64,000 bases of DNA from DASQZT01 sp963728965 (GCA_963728965.1 CAVSMH010000006.1:744001-808000); one strand, 5' to 3'. Numbered from the stretch's first letter, positions 36,685 through 45,482 are shown. The notes: generated from the sequence alone by a model not told the origin. Made by a program: numbers and translations.

Positions 36685-37253
36685 TCGCGCCGTTCGAGTT
36701 CGCGGCGCATCATCGCCAGCAGTCGGAGGAGGCCGATGTGCCATTCCGGGAACAGGTCGACATATTGAAATTCCCGCTGAATGGACCGCGGCACGCGGCA
36801 GGAGTTGAGCCGAACGGGCACGACGAAAATCTGGTCCAGGGGTATGCGGCGGGCGCAGTCCAGGGCGTAGCGGATCTCGGCCTGGAATCCGCCCTTCTTC
36901 TGGACCGAGTGCGCCGAAAAGCAGGCCAGGAAGAAGTCCGACGACTCGATGGCGGCTTCAATCGCACGTGGCCAGTTCTGGCCCGGAACGAGCCTTCGCA
37001 CATCCATCCACGGGCTGAAGCCGGCCGACTCCAGAGCGTCGAACAGCCGTTCGGCTTCTGCCAGGTCTTCCTTTACGTAGGCCACAAACACACGCGGTGC
37101 CTGGCGCGGCTCGAACCGGCAGCCGTGTTCCGCGTCCGGATAGAACACGCCCAGTCCATCGATCTCGACGGCCCGGCCGCGTGCCAGGCTGCGAATCACG
37201 ACTTGGGCCAGGTGTTCGGCCGAAGACGGGCCCTCAGCCACGCTTGCCTCCAT
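36681..37253 (-). CDS. HU-like / TIR-domain fusion protein
   Basis: A 190-residue protein. Residues about 12-50 (AEHLAQVVIRSLARGRAVEIDGLGVF, read in pieces) resemble the core of an HU/IHF DNA-binding domain. Residues 53-170 form a TIR domain: RVFVAYVKEDLAEAERL, PWMDVRRLVPGQNW, SDFFLACFSAHSVQ, GFQAEIRYAL with a candidate catalytic Glu126, and FVVPVRLNSCRVP. Bacterial TIR domains are often NAD+-cleaving effectors in phage defence. The start overlaps the end of the HU gene by 20 bp, so the two genes are coupled. The Glu suggests enzyme competence, but this is inferred. Confidence 0.75.
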   Translation of the reverse strand: MEASVAEGPSSAEHLAQVVIRSLARGRAVEIDGLGVFYPDAEHGCRFEPRQAPRVFVAYVKEDLAEAERLFDALESAGFSPWMDVRRLVPGQNWPRAIEAAIESSDFFLACFSAHSVQKKGGFQAEIRYALDCARRIPLDQIFVVPVRLNSCRVPRSIQREFQYVDLFPEWHIGLLRLLAMMRRELERRD

Positions 37254-37440
37254 CCGCTTCAAACGCCACTTTGCCATCCGTGTCGTGAGTGAACTTGCCC
37301 AGTCCGGGAAGCGAGGTGTCCTTGCCCTGGCGCAGGTTAGCCAGGATCTGGCGCACCACGGAGTCCAGCCGGTCCGCCGCTTCGGCCTGGCTGACCCCCG
37401 CACGGCGCGCCAGCCGTTTCGCGATCTCCTGCTTCTTCAT
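37234..37440 (-). CDS. Small HU-family DNA-binding protein
   Basis: A 68-residue HU-like protein: MKKQEIAKRLARRAGVSQAEAADRLDSV, then a short GLGKF motif at the beta-turn. It is shorter than HU (about 90 residues) and lacks most of the DNA-clasping beta-arm. The next gene, overlapping by 20 bp, carries a second HU-like segment fused to TIR. Together they look like a two-gene unit in which this protein could pair with the HU part of the fusion. Confidence 0.75.
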   Translation of the reverse strand: MKKQEIAKRLARRAGVSQAEAADRLDSVVRQILANLRQGKDTSLPGLGKFTHDTDGKVAFEADGGKRG

Positions 37441-37644
37441 GCCGCTTCCACTCTATCAACGAGACAAGCGCCGGGAGGCTCCCGAGGGCCGCTCGATACG
37501 CCGTCAATCTCTTGAAAGCGCGAGTGTTTCCCGGGATCGCAAAAAGTCGCGAACGGCTGTGACCGGGGCGCGGATTCGTGCGGGAAGCGAGGGGCGGCCA
37601 TGGCCGGAAGGGCGCCTGGCGATTACGTGCTATGCTGAATCCGG

Positions 37645-39057
37645 ATGTTCAGCCGGCAGCGTAAGGCGCGTGTTTTGTTTGGGCTGTCCGACATTATCCT
37701 GGTGGCGCTGGCGTTCGAAGCAGCTTACCAGACGCGCTCGTTGCTGAACCTCGAACGCATCTTTTTCCTGCTCATTGAGCAAAAAGCGCTGGTGCTGGGG
37801 CTTTCTCTCCTGGCCTGGGTGGGGATCGGCCTATGGCTGGAAGTCTATGAGAAGCTGGACTCCGGGCATCCCCGCGTGATCCTGCGGGATTCCGTGCGCC
37901 AGTGCGCGACGGCTGCCACGTGCCTGGTCGTGTTCGAGTACCTGCTGCGCATGGACCTCAGCCGGTTCTTTCTAGGGCTGTTCGTCATGTACGCCTGGGT
38001 GTTGCTGCTCGTGTTCCGCCTGACGGCGGGGCGTGTCGTGGGCGTCATCCGGCGCGAGTTTGCCGCCCCACACTACGTGATGGTGGTGGGCACGGGAGAA
38101 CGAGCCCTCCGCTTGGCGCGCGCCCTGGAACATTCCGCCGAGTATGGCGTGCGCCTGCGCGGTTTCCTGGACGAGCGGCCCGGCAGCACGGCTTCCGAAG
38201 TGGCGCTGACGGGGCTTCACACCGTGCGGCCGATCGCCGAATTGCCAGCGATCCTGCGGCAGCACGTGGTGGACGAGATCATCTTCGCGGTGGGCAGCGA
38301 AAGCCTGGCGGATCTGGAAGAGGCGTTCCTGCTCTGCGACGAGGAAGGTGTGCGGACGCGGGTCGCGGTGGATTTCTTTCCGCACGTGAATAGCACCGTA
38401 TCGCTTGACCGGTTCGCCGCCACGCCGCTGCTGACGTTTTCGGCCGCACCCTACGACGAGGTGCGGTTGCTGGCGAAGCGCACCATCGATGTGGCCATTT
38501 CGGCGGCCGGCCTGGTGGTGCTGTCGCCGCTCATGGCGGCCATCGCCATCCTGATCCGGATGACGTCGCCCGGCCCGGCGATTTTCCGGCAGGTCCGCTG
38601 CGGGCTCAATGGACGCCGCTTCCTGTTCTACAAATTCCGGTCGATGTGCCAGAATGCCGAGGAATTGAAACCGTCGCTGGCCCACCTGAGCATGCGCGAA
38701 ACGGCCTTCAAAATCCGTGGCGACCCGCGGCTCACCACGCTGGGTCGCTACCTGCGCAAGTTCTCGATCGACGAGTGGCCGCAGTTGTGGAACGTGGTCA
38801 AGGGCGACATGTCCTTGGTAGGCCCACGCCCGGCGGTGCCCAGCGAAGTGGAGCAGTACCTGGGCTGGCAACGCCGCCGCCTGCGGATGCGTCCGGGGCT
38901 CACCTGCCTCTGGGCGGTGTCCGGGCGCGACAACGTCGACTTCGAAACGTGGATGAAGATGGATATGCAGTACATTGATACTTGGTCGCTGGCGCTCGAC
39001 TGGAAGATTCTGCTGCGAACCATTCCCCGCGTGCTGACAGGCCGCGGCGCAAACTAA
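37645..39057 (+). CDS. Polyprenyl glycosylphosphotransferase (WcaJ/WbaP type)
   Basis: A 470-residue membrane enzyme. The N-terminal half has four hydrophobic segments and a nucleotide-binding-like domain (VMVVGTGERALRLARAL). The C-terminal half is the catalytic sugar transferase: KRTIDVAISAAGLVVL, FRQVRCGLNGRRFLFYKFRSM, LRKFSIDEWPQLWNVVKGDMSLVGPRP. It transfers a sugar-1-phosphate to undecaprenyl phosphate, starting a surface polysaccharide repeat unit. No other glycosyltransferase genes adjoin it. The phosphoribosyltransferase gene follows after 25 bp. Confidence 0.88.
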   Translation: MFSRQRKARVLFGLSDIILVALAFEAAYQTRSLLNLERIFFLLIEQKALVLGLSLLAWVGIGLWLEVYEKLDSGHPRVILRDSVRQCATAATCLVVFEYLLRMDLSRFFLGLFVMYAWVLLLVFRLTAGRVVGVIRREFAAPHYVMVVGTGERALRLARALEHSAEYGVRLRGFLDERPGSTASEVALTGLHTVRPIAELPAILRQHVVDEIIFAVGSESLADLEEAFLLCDEEGVRTRVAVDFFPHVNSTVSLDRFAATPLLTFSAAPYDEVRLLAKRTIDVAISAAGLVVLSPLMAAIAILIRMTSPGPAIFRQVRCGLNGRRFLFYKFRSMCQNAEELKPSLAHLSMRETAFKIRGDPRLTTLGRYLRKFSIDEWPQLWNVVKGDMSLVGPRPAVPSEVEQYLGWQRRRLRMRPGLTCLWAVSGRDNVDFETWMKMDMQYIDTWSLALDWKILLRTIPRVLTGRGAN

Positions 39058-39082
39058 TCCTCCGAAAGGCGGAAGTCAAGAC

Positions 39083-39691
39083 GTGCATCTGATCCCCACT
39101 CCCGAAGAAGTTGTGGCCCTGCTGCGGGAAACCGGAGCCCTGCGCGATGGGCATTTCGAATACCCGACGGGGCGCCATTCGAATGAATATCTGCAGGTAC
39201 CGCTAGCCCTGCGCCGCTACGAGTGTCAGCGACTCCTCTCCGTCGGACTGAGCCGGCTGCTGCGGGCCAATTCGGAAATCCGCGCCATTCTGCCCCAGCT
39301 TTCCATCGTAACCCCTGCTACCGGCGGGCTGCCGGTGGCGTACGGCGTCTGTGAAGCCGTGCGAGCCAGGCAGGTGTACTGGTCGGAGCGGGACGATCAC
39401 CAGGAACGGTTCCGGCAGTACGTCGAGCCGCAGCCCGGAGAGCCGGTGCTGCTGGTGGACGACATACTCCGTACCGGGAAGAAGCTGGCTGAAGTCAAGA
39501 AACTGCTGGAGGCGAGCGGGGCCACGGTGCTTGGCCTTGCGGTGATCATCTATCAGCCCACGCCCGAGACCAACGACTTCGGCTCTCTGCCGCTATACTA
39601 CCTGGCGAAACTGGACGCCAGCTACTACGCCGACGCCTCACACTGCGACTTGTGCAAACGCGGGGAGCCGCTGGAAAAAGTGTGGGTATAA
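39083..39691 (+). CDS. Orotate phosphoribosyltransferase-like protein
   Basis: A 202-residue type I phosphoribosyltransferase with the PRPP motif VLLVDDILRTGKK and TPATGGLPVAYGVCEAVRAR. The family pattern fits PyrE-like enzymes, which join orotate to PRPP in pyrimidine synthesis, but the C-terminal SHCDLCKRGEPLEKVWV is a variant tail. It starts at a GTG. Other purine/pyrimidine PRTases remain possible, and no pyr genes are nearby. Confidence 0.7.
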   Translation: MHLIPTPEEVVALLRETGALRDGHFEYPTGRHSNEYLQVPLALRRYECQRLLSVGLSRLLRANSEIRAILPQLSIVTPATGGLPVAYGVCEAVRARQVYWSERDDHQERFRQYVEPQPGEPVLLVDDILRTGKKLAEVKKLLEASGATVLGLAVIIYQPTPETNDFGSLPLYYLAKLDASYYADASHCDLCKRGEPLEKVWV

Positions 39692-39809
39692 ACCCCGTCA
39701 CGGACTTCCTTTCCAATGATTTGCGTACTGAGATACAGTGCTGCTCAAACGCTGTGCAAAGTATAACAAACCCGTGAACGGTGGGTTCCTCAGTGCCTCT
39801 TGAAAGCAC

Positions 39810-39844
39810 TTTTCCACAGGGTTTTCCACGCAACAGTGGAAAAC
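39810..39844. repeat. TTTTCCAC direct and inverted repeat cluster
   Basis: TTTTCCAC occurs at 39810 and again at 39822 (12 bp apart), and GTTTTCCAC (39821-39829) is perfectly inverted as GTGGAAAAC (39836-39844) across a 6-base gap. It lies about 40-75 bp before the DUF1080 gene. TTTTCCACA is one base from a DnaA box, but an operator for the downstream gene is equally possible. Confidence 0.5.
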
Positions 39845-39884
39845 CGGAAGGGCATGGCGTTGTAGAATCGCCGAGGGGTGAGAC

Positions 39885-40535
39885 ATGAGGAAATGGCTTC
39901 TGTTGTTGCCTTTGATCGCGCTGCCGTTGGGTGCGGCAGAGAAGCAGCTCTTTAACGGTAGGGACCTGAGCGGGTGGGCGCGCATCCCGCGCCACGAGGG
40001 TGCCCCGGCGGACCAGAAACCGGGGCTCGTGGTGCGCGACGGCCTGCTGGTGAGTATCCCCGCCGCCCCGGAGGACGACCTGTGGTACACCCGCGAGAAG
40101 ATCGGGAACGCCACCCTTCGGGTGGTCTATAAGGTATCGGCACCCAGCGCTAATTCGGGCGTGTTCACCCGCATTCCGCAGCCACCCAAATCCGAGGACG
40201 ACGCGATCAACAAGGGAATTGAAGTGCAGATCCAGGACACCGGCGACGACTATCACTGCACCGGCGTCTTGTACTCGATGACGAAGACCAAGGCGCGGCC
40301 CTACAAGCCGGCGGGCGAGTGGAACGTCCTCGAGATCACCATGAAGGGACCCCGGACGATCGTGAAACTCAATGGCGTACTGGTGACCGACTACGATGGC
40401 GTGTCGCCGGTACCTCCCAAGCAAGGGCAATACGAGCCGGATCGGGGACCGCGCCCGGATACCGGATACATCGCCATCCAGCATCATGGCGGCGCCGAAA
40501 CGCTGTGGTTCCGGGAGATTACCCTGATCCGGTAA
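39885..40535 (+). CDS. DUF1080 (3-keto-disaccharide hydrolase-type) secreted protein
   Basis: A 216-residue protein with a short signal peptide (MRKWLLLLPLIALPLGAAE) and the DUF1080 pattern: LFNGRDLSGWAR at the start of the domain, ANSGVFTRIP, GIEVQIQDTG, and GYIAIQHHGGAETLWFREI at the end. It is a concanavalin-like beta sandwich; known relatives act on 3-keto-glycosides or bind carbohydrates. It is a single gene with repeated TTTTCCAC elements upstream. Confidence 0.85.
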   Translation: MRKWLLLLPLIALPLGAAEKQLFNGRDLSGWARIPRHEGAPADQKPGLVVRDGLLVSIPAAPEDDLWYTREKIGNATLRVVYKVSAPSANSGVFTRIPQPPKSEDDAINKGIEVQIQDTGDDYHCTGVLYSMTKTKARPYKPAGEWNVLEITMKGPRTIVKLNGVLVTDYDGVSPVPPKQGQYEPDRGPRPDTGYIAIQHHGGAETLWFREITLIR

Positions 40536-40664
40536 TCTCCCCCGGGCACGCGGGCAGTCTTAGACCGCTGATTTTAGCCGTCGGCCGTCCCCAAGTTACT
40601 GATTCCAGAGGGAGGGATGCCCGCAAGCCGCTACCGCTGAGCGGTCGGGAGTGCGCGCGGGAGG

Positions 40665-41558
40665 CTAGGCCGCGACCCGAGGCCGGAGCAGCGGGTGGCC
40701 GACTTCCCTGGTGAGACGATCCGAAAGTGCCGAGAGGCGGTGTTCCAAGTGGTCAAACGAGAAGGCGGGGACTTCTTCGAGGAGGCCCGGGATCTCCACG
40801 CGGTCCACTCGGGGGACGGCCGTGTACCCGAGGGCGTGGGCCACGGAACAGGAGAGCCGGGCCAGGTCGATGCTGGGATCTTTGGTGGCACCCCGGGCGA
40901 GGTGGTGCTGGGACGCGGGCAGGCGTAGTTCTTCGGGGAATCCCCACGCCAGAGTGAGCCGTGCACCGGCTTCGCAATGATCGAGCTTGAGCAACTTGCG
41001 TTCGGCCTCCATCACGTCTTCGTCTCTGGTGCCGGTGTTGTCGAGCAGCGGAGCATAGCTTTTGGTGTCGAGCGAGAGCAGGCCGAGCCGTCCCACATCG
41101 TGCAGCAGGCCCGCGGTGTACGCGCGGTCCGGGTGGATTCCGAAATTGGGCGCGAGCCACTGGGCGATGACCGCGGTAGCCCGGCTGTGCGACCAGCAAT
41201 TGCCGATGGTCGGGTGGCTGCCGATGTCGCGGAGCATGGCATCCAGGGCGGCCTGTGTGGCCAGGGCTTTCGTTCGTTCCGACCCAAGCATCACGATGGC
41301 TCTGGCTATGGTATTGATGCGTGACCGGATGCCATACATCGCCGAATTCGCGACGGTGAGGACCTCGGCGCTCAGGCCGGGGTCGGAGTTTAGCAGTTCG
41401 GCTATCTTGGAGAGCGAAGTATCATCGTCGCCCAGAACCTGTAGCAGGCGGATCACGATCGGGCGAAAGGAAGGTACGCGGCAGAGAAGGGTGTCGGTCT
41501 CGATCGACGGGCCCGCCGCCGGGGTTGCTGCGGATCTCATATCCAGACATATCGGCAC
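40665..41558 (-). CDS. HDOD-domain protein
   Basis: A 297-residue protein: LLCRVPSFRPIVIRLLQVLGD, then ELLNSDPGLSAEVLTVANSAMYG, INTIARAIVMLGSE, GLLHDVGRLGLLSLD. These are HDOD motifs, a non-enzymatic relative of HD phosphohydrolases seen in signalling proteins. It may act with cyclic-di-GMP or kinase systems; no partner domain is attached. The GTG start at 41558 is uncertain; an ATG at 41540 is a close alternative, and neither has a strong ribosome site. Confidence 0.8.
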   Translation of the reverse strand: MPICLDMRSAATPAAGPSIETDTLLCRVPSFRPIVIRLLQVLGDDDTSLSKIAELLNSDPGLSAEVLTVANSAMYGIRSRINTIARAIVMLGSERTKALATQAALDAMLRDIGSHPTIGNCWSHSRATAVIAQWLAPNFGIHPDRAYTAGLLHDVGRLGLLSLDTKSYAPLLDNTGTRDEDVMEAERKLLKLDHCEAGARLTLAWGFPEELRLPASQHHLARGATKDPSIDLARLSCSVAHALGYTAVPRVDRVEIPGLLEEVPAFSFDHLEHRLSALSDRLTREVGHPLLRPRVAA

Positions 41559-41675
41559 ATTTGGGGCATCGCACGCCCTCGGGGCGTAGTTTTTCCTGGT
41601 GCGAAGAGATCGGCGGACCCGATCGGAGCGGAGTGGGCGGCCCCATCTCCAAATGGTGGTAAATTGTTAGCGGCG

Positions 41676-42227
41676 ATGAGCGATTTCACCATGCGGAGAC
41701 TGATTTTGCTGGCCGCGCTCGGGTGTGCCGCCCTACCGGCACAAAGCGGAGACGGGGAAAAACTCGCCCCCTACTACCCCACGCCGGAGACCATCGTCGA
41801 AAAAATGCTTCAACTGGGCGGGCTCAAGGCGGGGGAGAAGATGTTCGACCTGGGGTCGGGCGATGGCCGCATCGTAATCATGGCGGCGCAGAAGTTTCAC
41901 GCCGAAGCCGTGGGGGTGGAGCTGGACAAAGACCTGTGCCGGCAAAGCATGGTTAAGATCCAGAAACTCGGGCTGGAAAGAAACGCCCGGATCATTAACG
42001 GCGACCTGCTGAAACAGAACTACAGCTCGGCCGACCTGATCACGGTTTACCTGCTGCCGGCATCGATCAACAGCAAAGTTCTGCCTCTGCTCGACAAGCA
42101 ATTGAAGAAAGGCGCCCGCGTCGTGGCCCACGATTTCGAATTCCAGTCCTGGACACCGGAAAAGGTGGAGAACATCGCCGACGACGGCGAAGGCAGGAGC
42201 CACACGCTCTACCTCTACCGGAAATGA
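41676..42227 (+). CDS. SAM-dependent methyltransferase with N-terminal signal peptide
   Basis: A protein of about 183 residues. MRRLILLAALGCAALPAQ is a signal-like N-terminus (that Met is at 41691, an alternative start). The catalytic fold shows YYPTPETIVEKMLQLGG, FDLGSGDGRIVIMAAQKF, and GVELDKDLC. It resembles small class I methyltransferases related to the FAM173/ATPSc-KMT group. A SAM enzyme with a signal peptide is unusual, though the same layout occurs in related bacteria. The sensor kinase gene follows after 4 bp, so it is the first gene of that operon. Confidence 0.75.
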   Translation: MSDFTMRRLILLAALGCAALPAQSGDGEKLAPYYPTPETIVEKMLQLGGLKAGEKMFDLGSGDGRIVIMAAQKFHAEAVGVELDKDLCRQSMVKIQKLGLERNARIINGDLLKQNYSSADLITVYLLPASINSKVLPLLDKQLKKGARVVAHDFEFQSWTPEKVENIADDGEGRSHTLYLYRK

Positions 42228-42231
42228 CGGC

Positions 42232-43380
42232 GTGATCTCCCCGAACCAGCTTCCGTGGCGGCGCATCGTTCCGTGGGCGCGAGCCTTGTTGGCGGCCGCG
42301 GCTCTCGGCTTCATCTTCCTGTACATCCCGGACAGTCCCTGGGTGGTGCGCGGGCTCATGGCGCTGTTCCTGGCGCTGGCGGTGGTGCTGGCGGCCCGGG
42401 GCAAAGGCCTGAGCGGCATGCTGGGGCTGCTGGTGCTATTCGGCGACACGGTCTATTTCCTGGTATTGGCGAGCTTCGGCGGAGATGACGTGGTGTGGCT
42501 CTCCTCGGTGTTCTATGCCTACATCCTGGCGGAAGGGCTGATCTTCTATACGGCCATCCATGTGGCGGTGGTGGTGGGCGTGTCGATCGTCTTCTGCGCG
42601 GTGCTGCCGGGCTGGCCGGTGGGGGAACTGGAACCTACGGTGGCGATCGCGGGCTTGGTGGCGTGCGCTTACGCCTTCCATAAGGAACGCCAGCAGGTGC
42701 GCATCGACGTGCTGGCCCGCAACTTGAAGGACACCGAAAAATCCGCCGAGAAGGCCTGCGAGGTGGAACGCCAGCGCATCGCCTCCGATTTCCACGACGG
42801 ACCCCTGCAAAGCTTCATCAGCCTGCAAATGCGCCTCGAAATTCTGCGCAAGCTGCTGGACCGCGATTTCCACGCGGGGATGGAAGACTTGAAGCAGCTA
42901 CAGGGCCTGGCGCTGACGCAGATTCGCGACCTGCGCGCGTTTCTGCACGCGATGCGGCCGGTAGACGTGGATGGTGCCAGCCTGGTGGCCACCGCGCGGC
43001 GCACGGCGGAGAGTTTCCAGAAGGAGAGCGGCATCCCGCTCACCTTCATCGGGACGGATACTCCCATGGGGCTGCCCCAGGAAATGACCGGCGACGTGCT
43101 GCAAATGCTGCGCGAGGCTTTGGCCAACGTGCAGAAGCACTCGGGGGCGACGCGGGTGGCGGTGGCCATCGAAAAAAACGACCGCGGCCTGGAGATCTCG
43201 GTGGACGACAACGGCCACGGGTTCAACTTCGCCGGGACGTACACGCTGGAGGAACTGGAACTGCTGCGGCTGGGACCGGCGAGTCTGAAGCGGCGGGCGC
43301 GTTCGCTGAACGCCGACCTGCTGCTCGAATCGCGTCCGGGGCGCGGCTCGGGGCTGAAGTTCCGGATCCCGCTGCAATGA
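42232..43380 (+). CDS. Membrane sensor histidine kinase (HisKA_3 type)
   Basis: A 382-residue protein. Residues about 15-150 are about five membrane segments; then a short coiled region, the phospho-His188 in RQRIASDFHDGPLQSF, and a HATPase domain (LREALANVQKHSG, ISVDDNGHGF). It belongs to the NarX/LytS-like group that phosphorylates NarL-type regulators. No regulator is next to it. It starts at a GTG 4 bp after the methyltransferase gene and overlaps the following lipoprotein gene by 4 bp. Confidence 0.85.
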   Translation: MISPNQLPWRRIVPWARALLAAAALGFIFLYIPDSPWVVRGLMALFLALAVVLAARGKGLSGMLGLLVLFGDTVYFLVLASFGGDDVVWLSSVFYAYILAEGLIFYTAIHVAVVVGVSIVFCAVLPGWPVGELEPTVAIAGLVACAYAFHKERQQVRIDVLARNLKDTEKSAEKACEVERQRIASDFHDGPLQSFISLQMRLEILRKLLDRDFHAGMEDLKQLQGLALTQIRDLRAFLHAMRPVDVDGASLVATARRTAESFQKESGIPLTFIGTDTPMGLPQEMTGDVLQMLREALANVQKHSGATRVAVAIEKNDRGLEISVDDNGHGFNFAGTYTLEELELLRLGPASLKRRARSLNADLLLESRPGRGSGLKFRIPLQ

Positions 43381-44336
43381 GCCGGTGGTGGCTGGTTCTC
43401 GCCGGCATCGCGTTTCTTTCCGGATGCGGGCGGTACGGCGAGTTTACCCTGCCGCATTTGGCGGGAGGCGATCCCAACCTTTCCTTCGCCTTCGATCCGC
43501 GGCCCGATCCAGTGCTGCCGCGCGGCACTGCGCGCGATGTGCTGAACCCGTCGGTTGTGGGGCACGACATGTTCTACTCGGAATTCGACGGGCGCACGTG
43601 GCATACGGCGCAGGCCCGATCGGAGGATGGACTCCGGTGGACGCGGGTGGGCCGCGTGCTCTCGCCCGATCCCCAGGGATGGGAAGGCTCGTATATCGCA
43701 GCGAACGGTTCGGCGCTGCGCTACGGCAACCAGACCTGGTATTGGTACGAGGCCGGTACGCGCGGCCACTTCCGGATCGGCCTGGCTCGAGACTGGCGGA
43801 AGGAGGGGCGGCCGGTTCTGGAACCGGGACCCTACATGAGCTGGGACGAACGCGTCGTCGCGGATCCGTACGTGATCCGCATCGAGCCGTATTTTTACCT
43901 GTATTACCTGGGGCAGGACCGGGCGGCGCGCCAGCGGGTGGGAGTGGCGCGGTCGCGCGATGGCGTGCGCTGGCAGAAGCTGCGGTCCAACCCGATCCTG
44001 GAGTTGGGCAACGCGGGAACGTTCGACGAGAACGGCTTGGGAGAACCCGCCGTGTGGCGTTCGAACGGGTTCTATTGGATGCTGTACACCGGCCGCGATG
44101 CCGTCGAGAACCGGCGCATCGGACTGGCGCGCTCGACCGATGGCGTCCATTGGACCCGGCTGCCGGCGGTATTCGCCGGGACCTCGGCGTGGGATGCCAA
44201 AGTCGTCTGCGACCCCGCAGTAGAAGGAGACGGAGTGTATTTTGGCGGCGGCGACGTGGCCAGCCCGGATGAGAATCTGAACGGGCAGATCGGTTACGCG
44301 GTCCTGCGGCCTGTTAATGCTACGTTGGGAAAGTGA
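43377..44336 (+). CDS. GH43/GH32-like five-bladed beta-propeller lipoprotein
   Basis: A 319-residue protein with a lipoprotein signal (MSRWWLVLAGIAFLSGC, lipobox LSGC at Cys17). The body has repeats of the glycosidase propeller type: FYSEFDGRTWHTAQARSEDG, IGLARDWRKEGRPVLEPG, RVGVARSRDGVRWQKL, IGLARSTDGVHWTRLP. These belong to the GH43/GH32/GH130 propeller superfamily; catalytic residues cannot be placed reliably. It is expected to sit in a membrane facing the periplasm. It is coupled by ATGA to the kinase gene and by a 4-bp overlap to bshA. Confidence 0.75.
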   Translation: MSRWWLVLAGIAFLSGCGRYGEFTLPHLAGGDPNLSFAFDPRPDPVLPRGTARDVLNPSVVGHDMFYSEFDGRTWHTAQARSEDGLRWTRVGRVLSPDPQGWEGSYIAANGSALRYGNQTWYWYEAGTRGHFRIGLARDWRKEGRPVLEPGPYMSWDERVVADPYVIRIEPYFYLYYLGQDRAARQRVGVARSRDGVRWQKLRSNPILELGNAGTFDENGLGEPAVWRSNGFYWMLYTGRDAVENRRIGLARSTDGVHWTRLPAVFAGTSAWDAKVVCDPAVEGDGVYFGGGDVASPDENLNGQIGYAVLRPVNATLGK

Positions 44337-45460
44337 ACGTCGGAATCACGTGCTATCCCACCTATGGCGGCAGCGGGATCGTGGCCACGGAACTGGGCAT
44401 GGAGCTGGCCGCGCGCGGCCACGAAGTCCACTTCATCACCTATGCCAACCCGATCCGACTCGATCCGGGGACCCCGCGGATTCACTATCACGAAGTGGAA
44501 GTGTCCACCTATCCGCTGTTTCTCTATCCGCCGTACTCGCTGGCGCTGGCGTCCCGCATGGCGGAGGTGGCGGAGTCGTACGATCTCGACCTGCTGCACG
44601 TGCATTACGCCATTCCGCATTCGATTTCGGCGCTGCTGGCGCAACAGATGCTGGCCTCGGTGCGGCGCCTGCCGTTCATTACGACGCTCCACGGGACGGA
44701 TATCACACTGGTGGGCGCCGACCCTTCCTATTTTCCTATCACGCGGTTCTCCATCGAAAAGTCGGATGGAGTTACATCAATCAGCGAATACCTGCGCGGG
44801 CGCACGGTGGAGGTGTTCGGCGTCGCCAATGAGATCCGGGTGATCAAGAACTTCGTCAACTGCGAGCTATACCATCCAGACGACCGGAAGTCGGGTGCGG
44901 CGGAGTTCGCGCCGGGTGGCGAAAAGCTGCTGATTCACCTTTCGAATTTCCGGCCGGTAAAGCGTGTGTTGGACTGTGTTCGCATACTGGCCGAGGTGCG
45001 CAAGAGCGTGCCCGCCCGGCTCCTGATGGCGGGAGACGGTCCGGAGCGGGGTCCGGCCGAGCACCTGGCGCGCGAATTGAAAGTGGACCGGCACGTAGTG
45101 TTCCTCGGCAAACAGAACCACGTGGAGCGGCTGATCGGGCTGGCGCACGTGCTGCTGATGCCGAGCGAGTTGGAATCGTTCGGCCTGGCGGCGCTGGAGG
45201 CGATGGCGTGCGGTGTCGTTCCGGTAGCGACCCGCGTGGGCGGTGTGCCGGAATTGATCACCGATGAAGAAGACGGATTTCTGGAGGCGGTGGGGAATAT
45301 CGAACGGATGGCGGAGCGCGTGGTGGCGCTGCTCCGGGACGACGACCTGCACTACCGCATGAGCCGGGCCGGCCGGTGGAACGCCGCCGAGCGTTTCTGC
45401 ACCGATAAGATCATTCCACAGTACGAGCGGTATTACGAAGACGTGTTGAACCGCCGCTGA
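44333..45460 (+). CDS. bshA: N-acetyl-alpha-D-glucosaminyl L-malate synthase BshA
   Basis: A 375-residue GT4 glycosyltransferase whose start NVGITCYPTYGGSGIVATELG and later NFRPVKRVLDCVRIL, HVLLMPSELESFGLAALEAMACG are the BshA pattern. BshA joins GlcNAc from UDP-GlcNAc to L-malate as the first step of bacillithiol synthesis. It starts at a GTG overlapping the preceding gene by 4 bp. bshB and bshC are not adjacent. Confidence 0.88.
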   Translation: MNVGITCYPTYGGSGIVATELGMELAARGHEVHFITYANPIRLDPGTPRIHYHEVEVSTYPLFLYPPYSLALASRMAEVAESYDLDLLHVHYAIPHSISALLAQQMLASVRRLPFITTLHGTDITLVGADPSYFPITRFSIEKSDGVTSISEYLRGRTVEVFGVANEIRVIKNFVNCELYHPDDRKSGAAEFAPGGEKLLIHLSNFRPVKRVLDCVRILAEVRKSVPARLLMAGDGPERGPAEHLARELKVDRHVVFLGKQNHVERLIGLAHVLLMPSELESFGLAALEAMACGVVPVATRVGGVPELITDEEDGFLEAVGNIERMAERVVALLRDDDLHYRMSRAGRWNAAERFCTDKIIPQYERYYEDVLNRR

Positions 45461-45482
45461 GGTTGGGCGCCGTGCGCTCGCC

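Noticed and set aside
40633..40645. Odd palindrome ACCGCTGAGCGGT near the end of the HDOD gene
   Set aside because: Short, with a single central base and no supporting context; expected by chance in GC-rich DNA.
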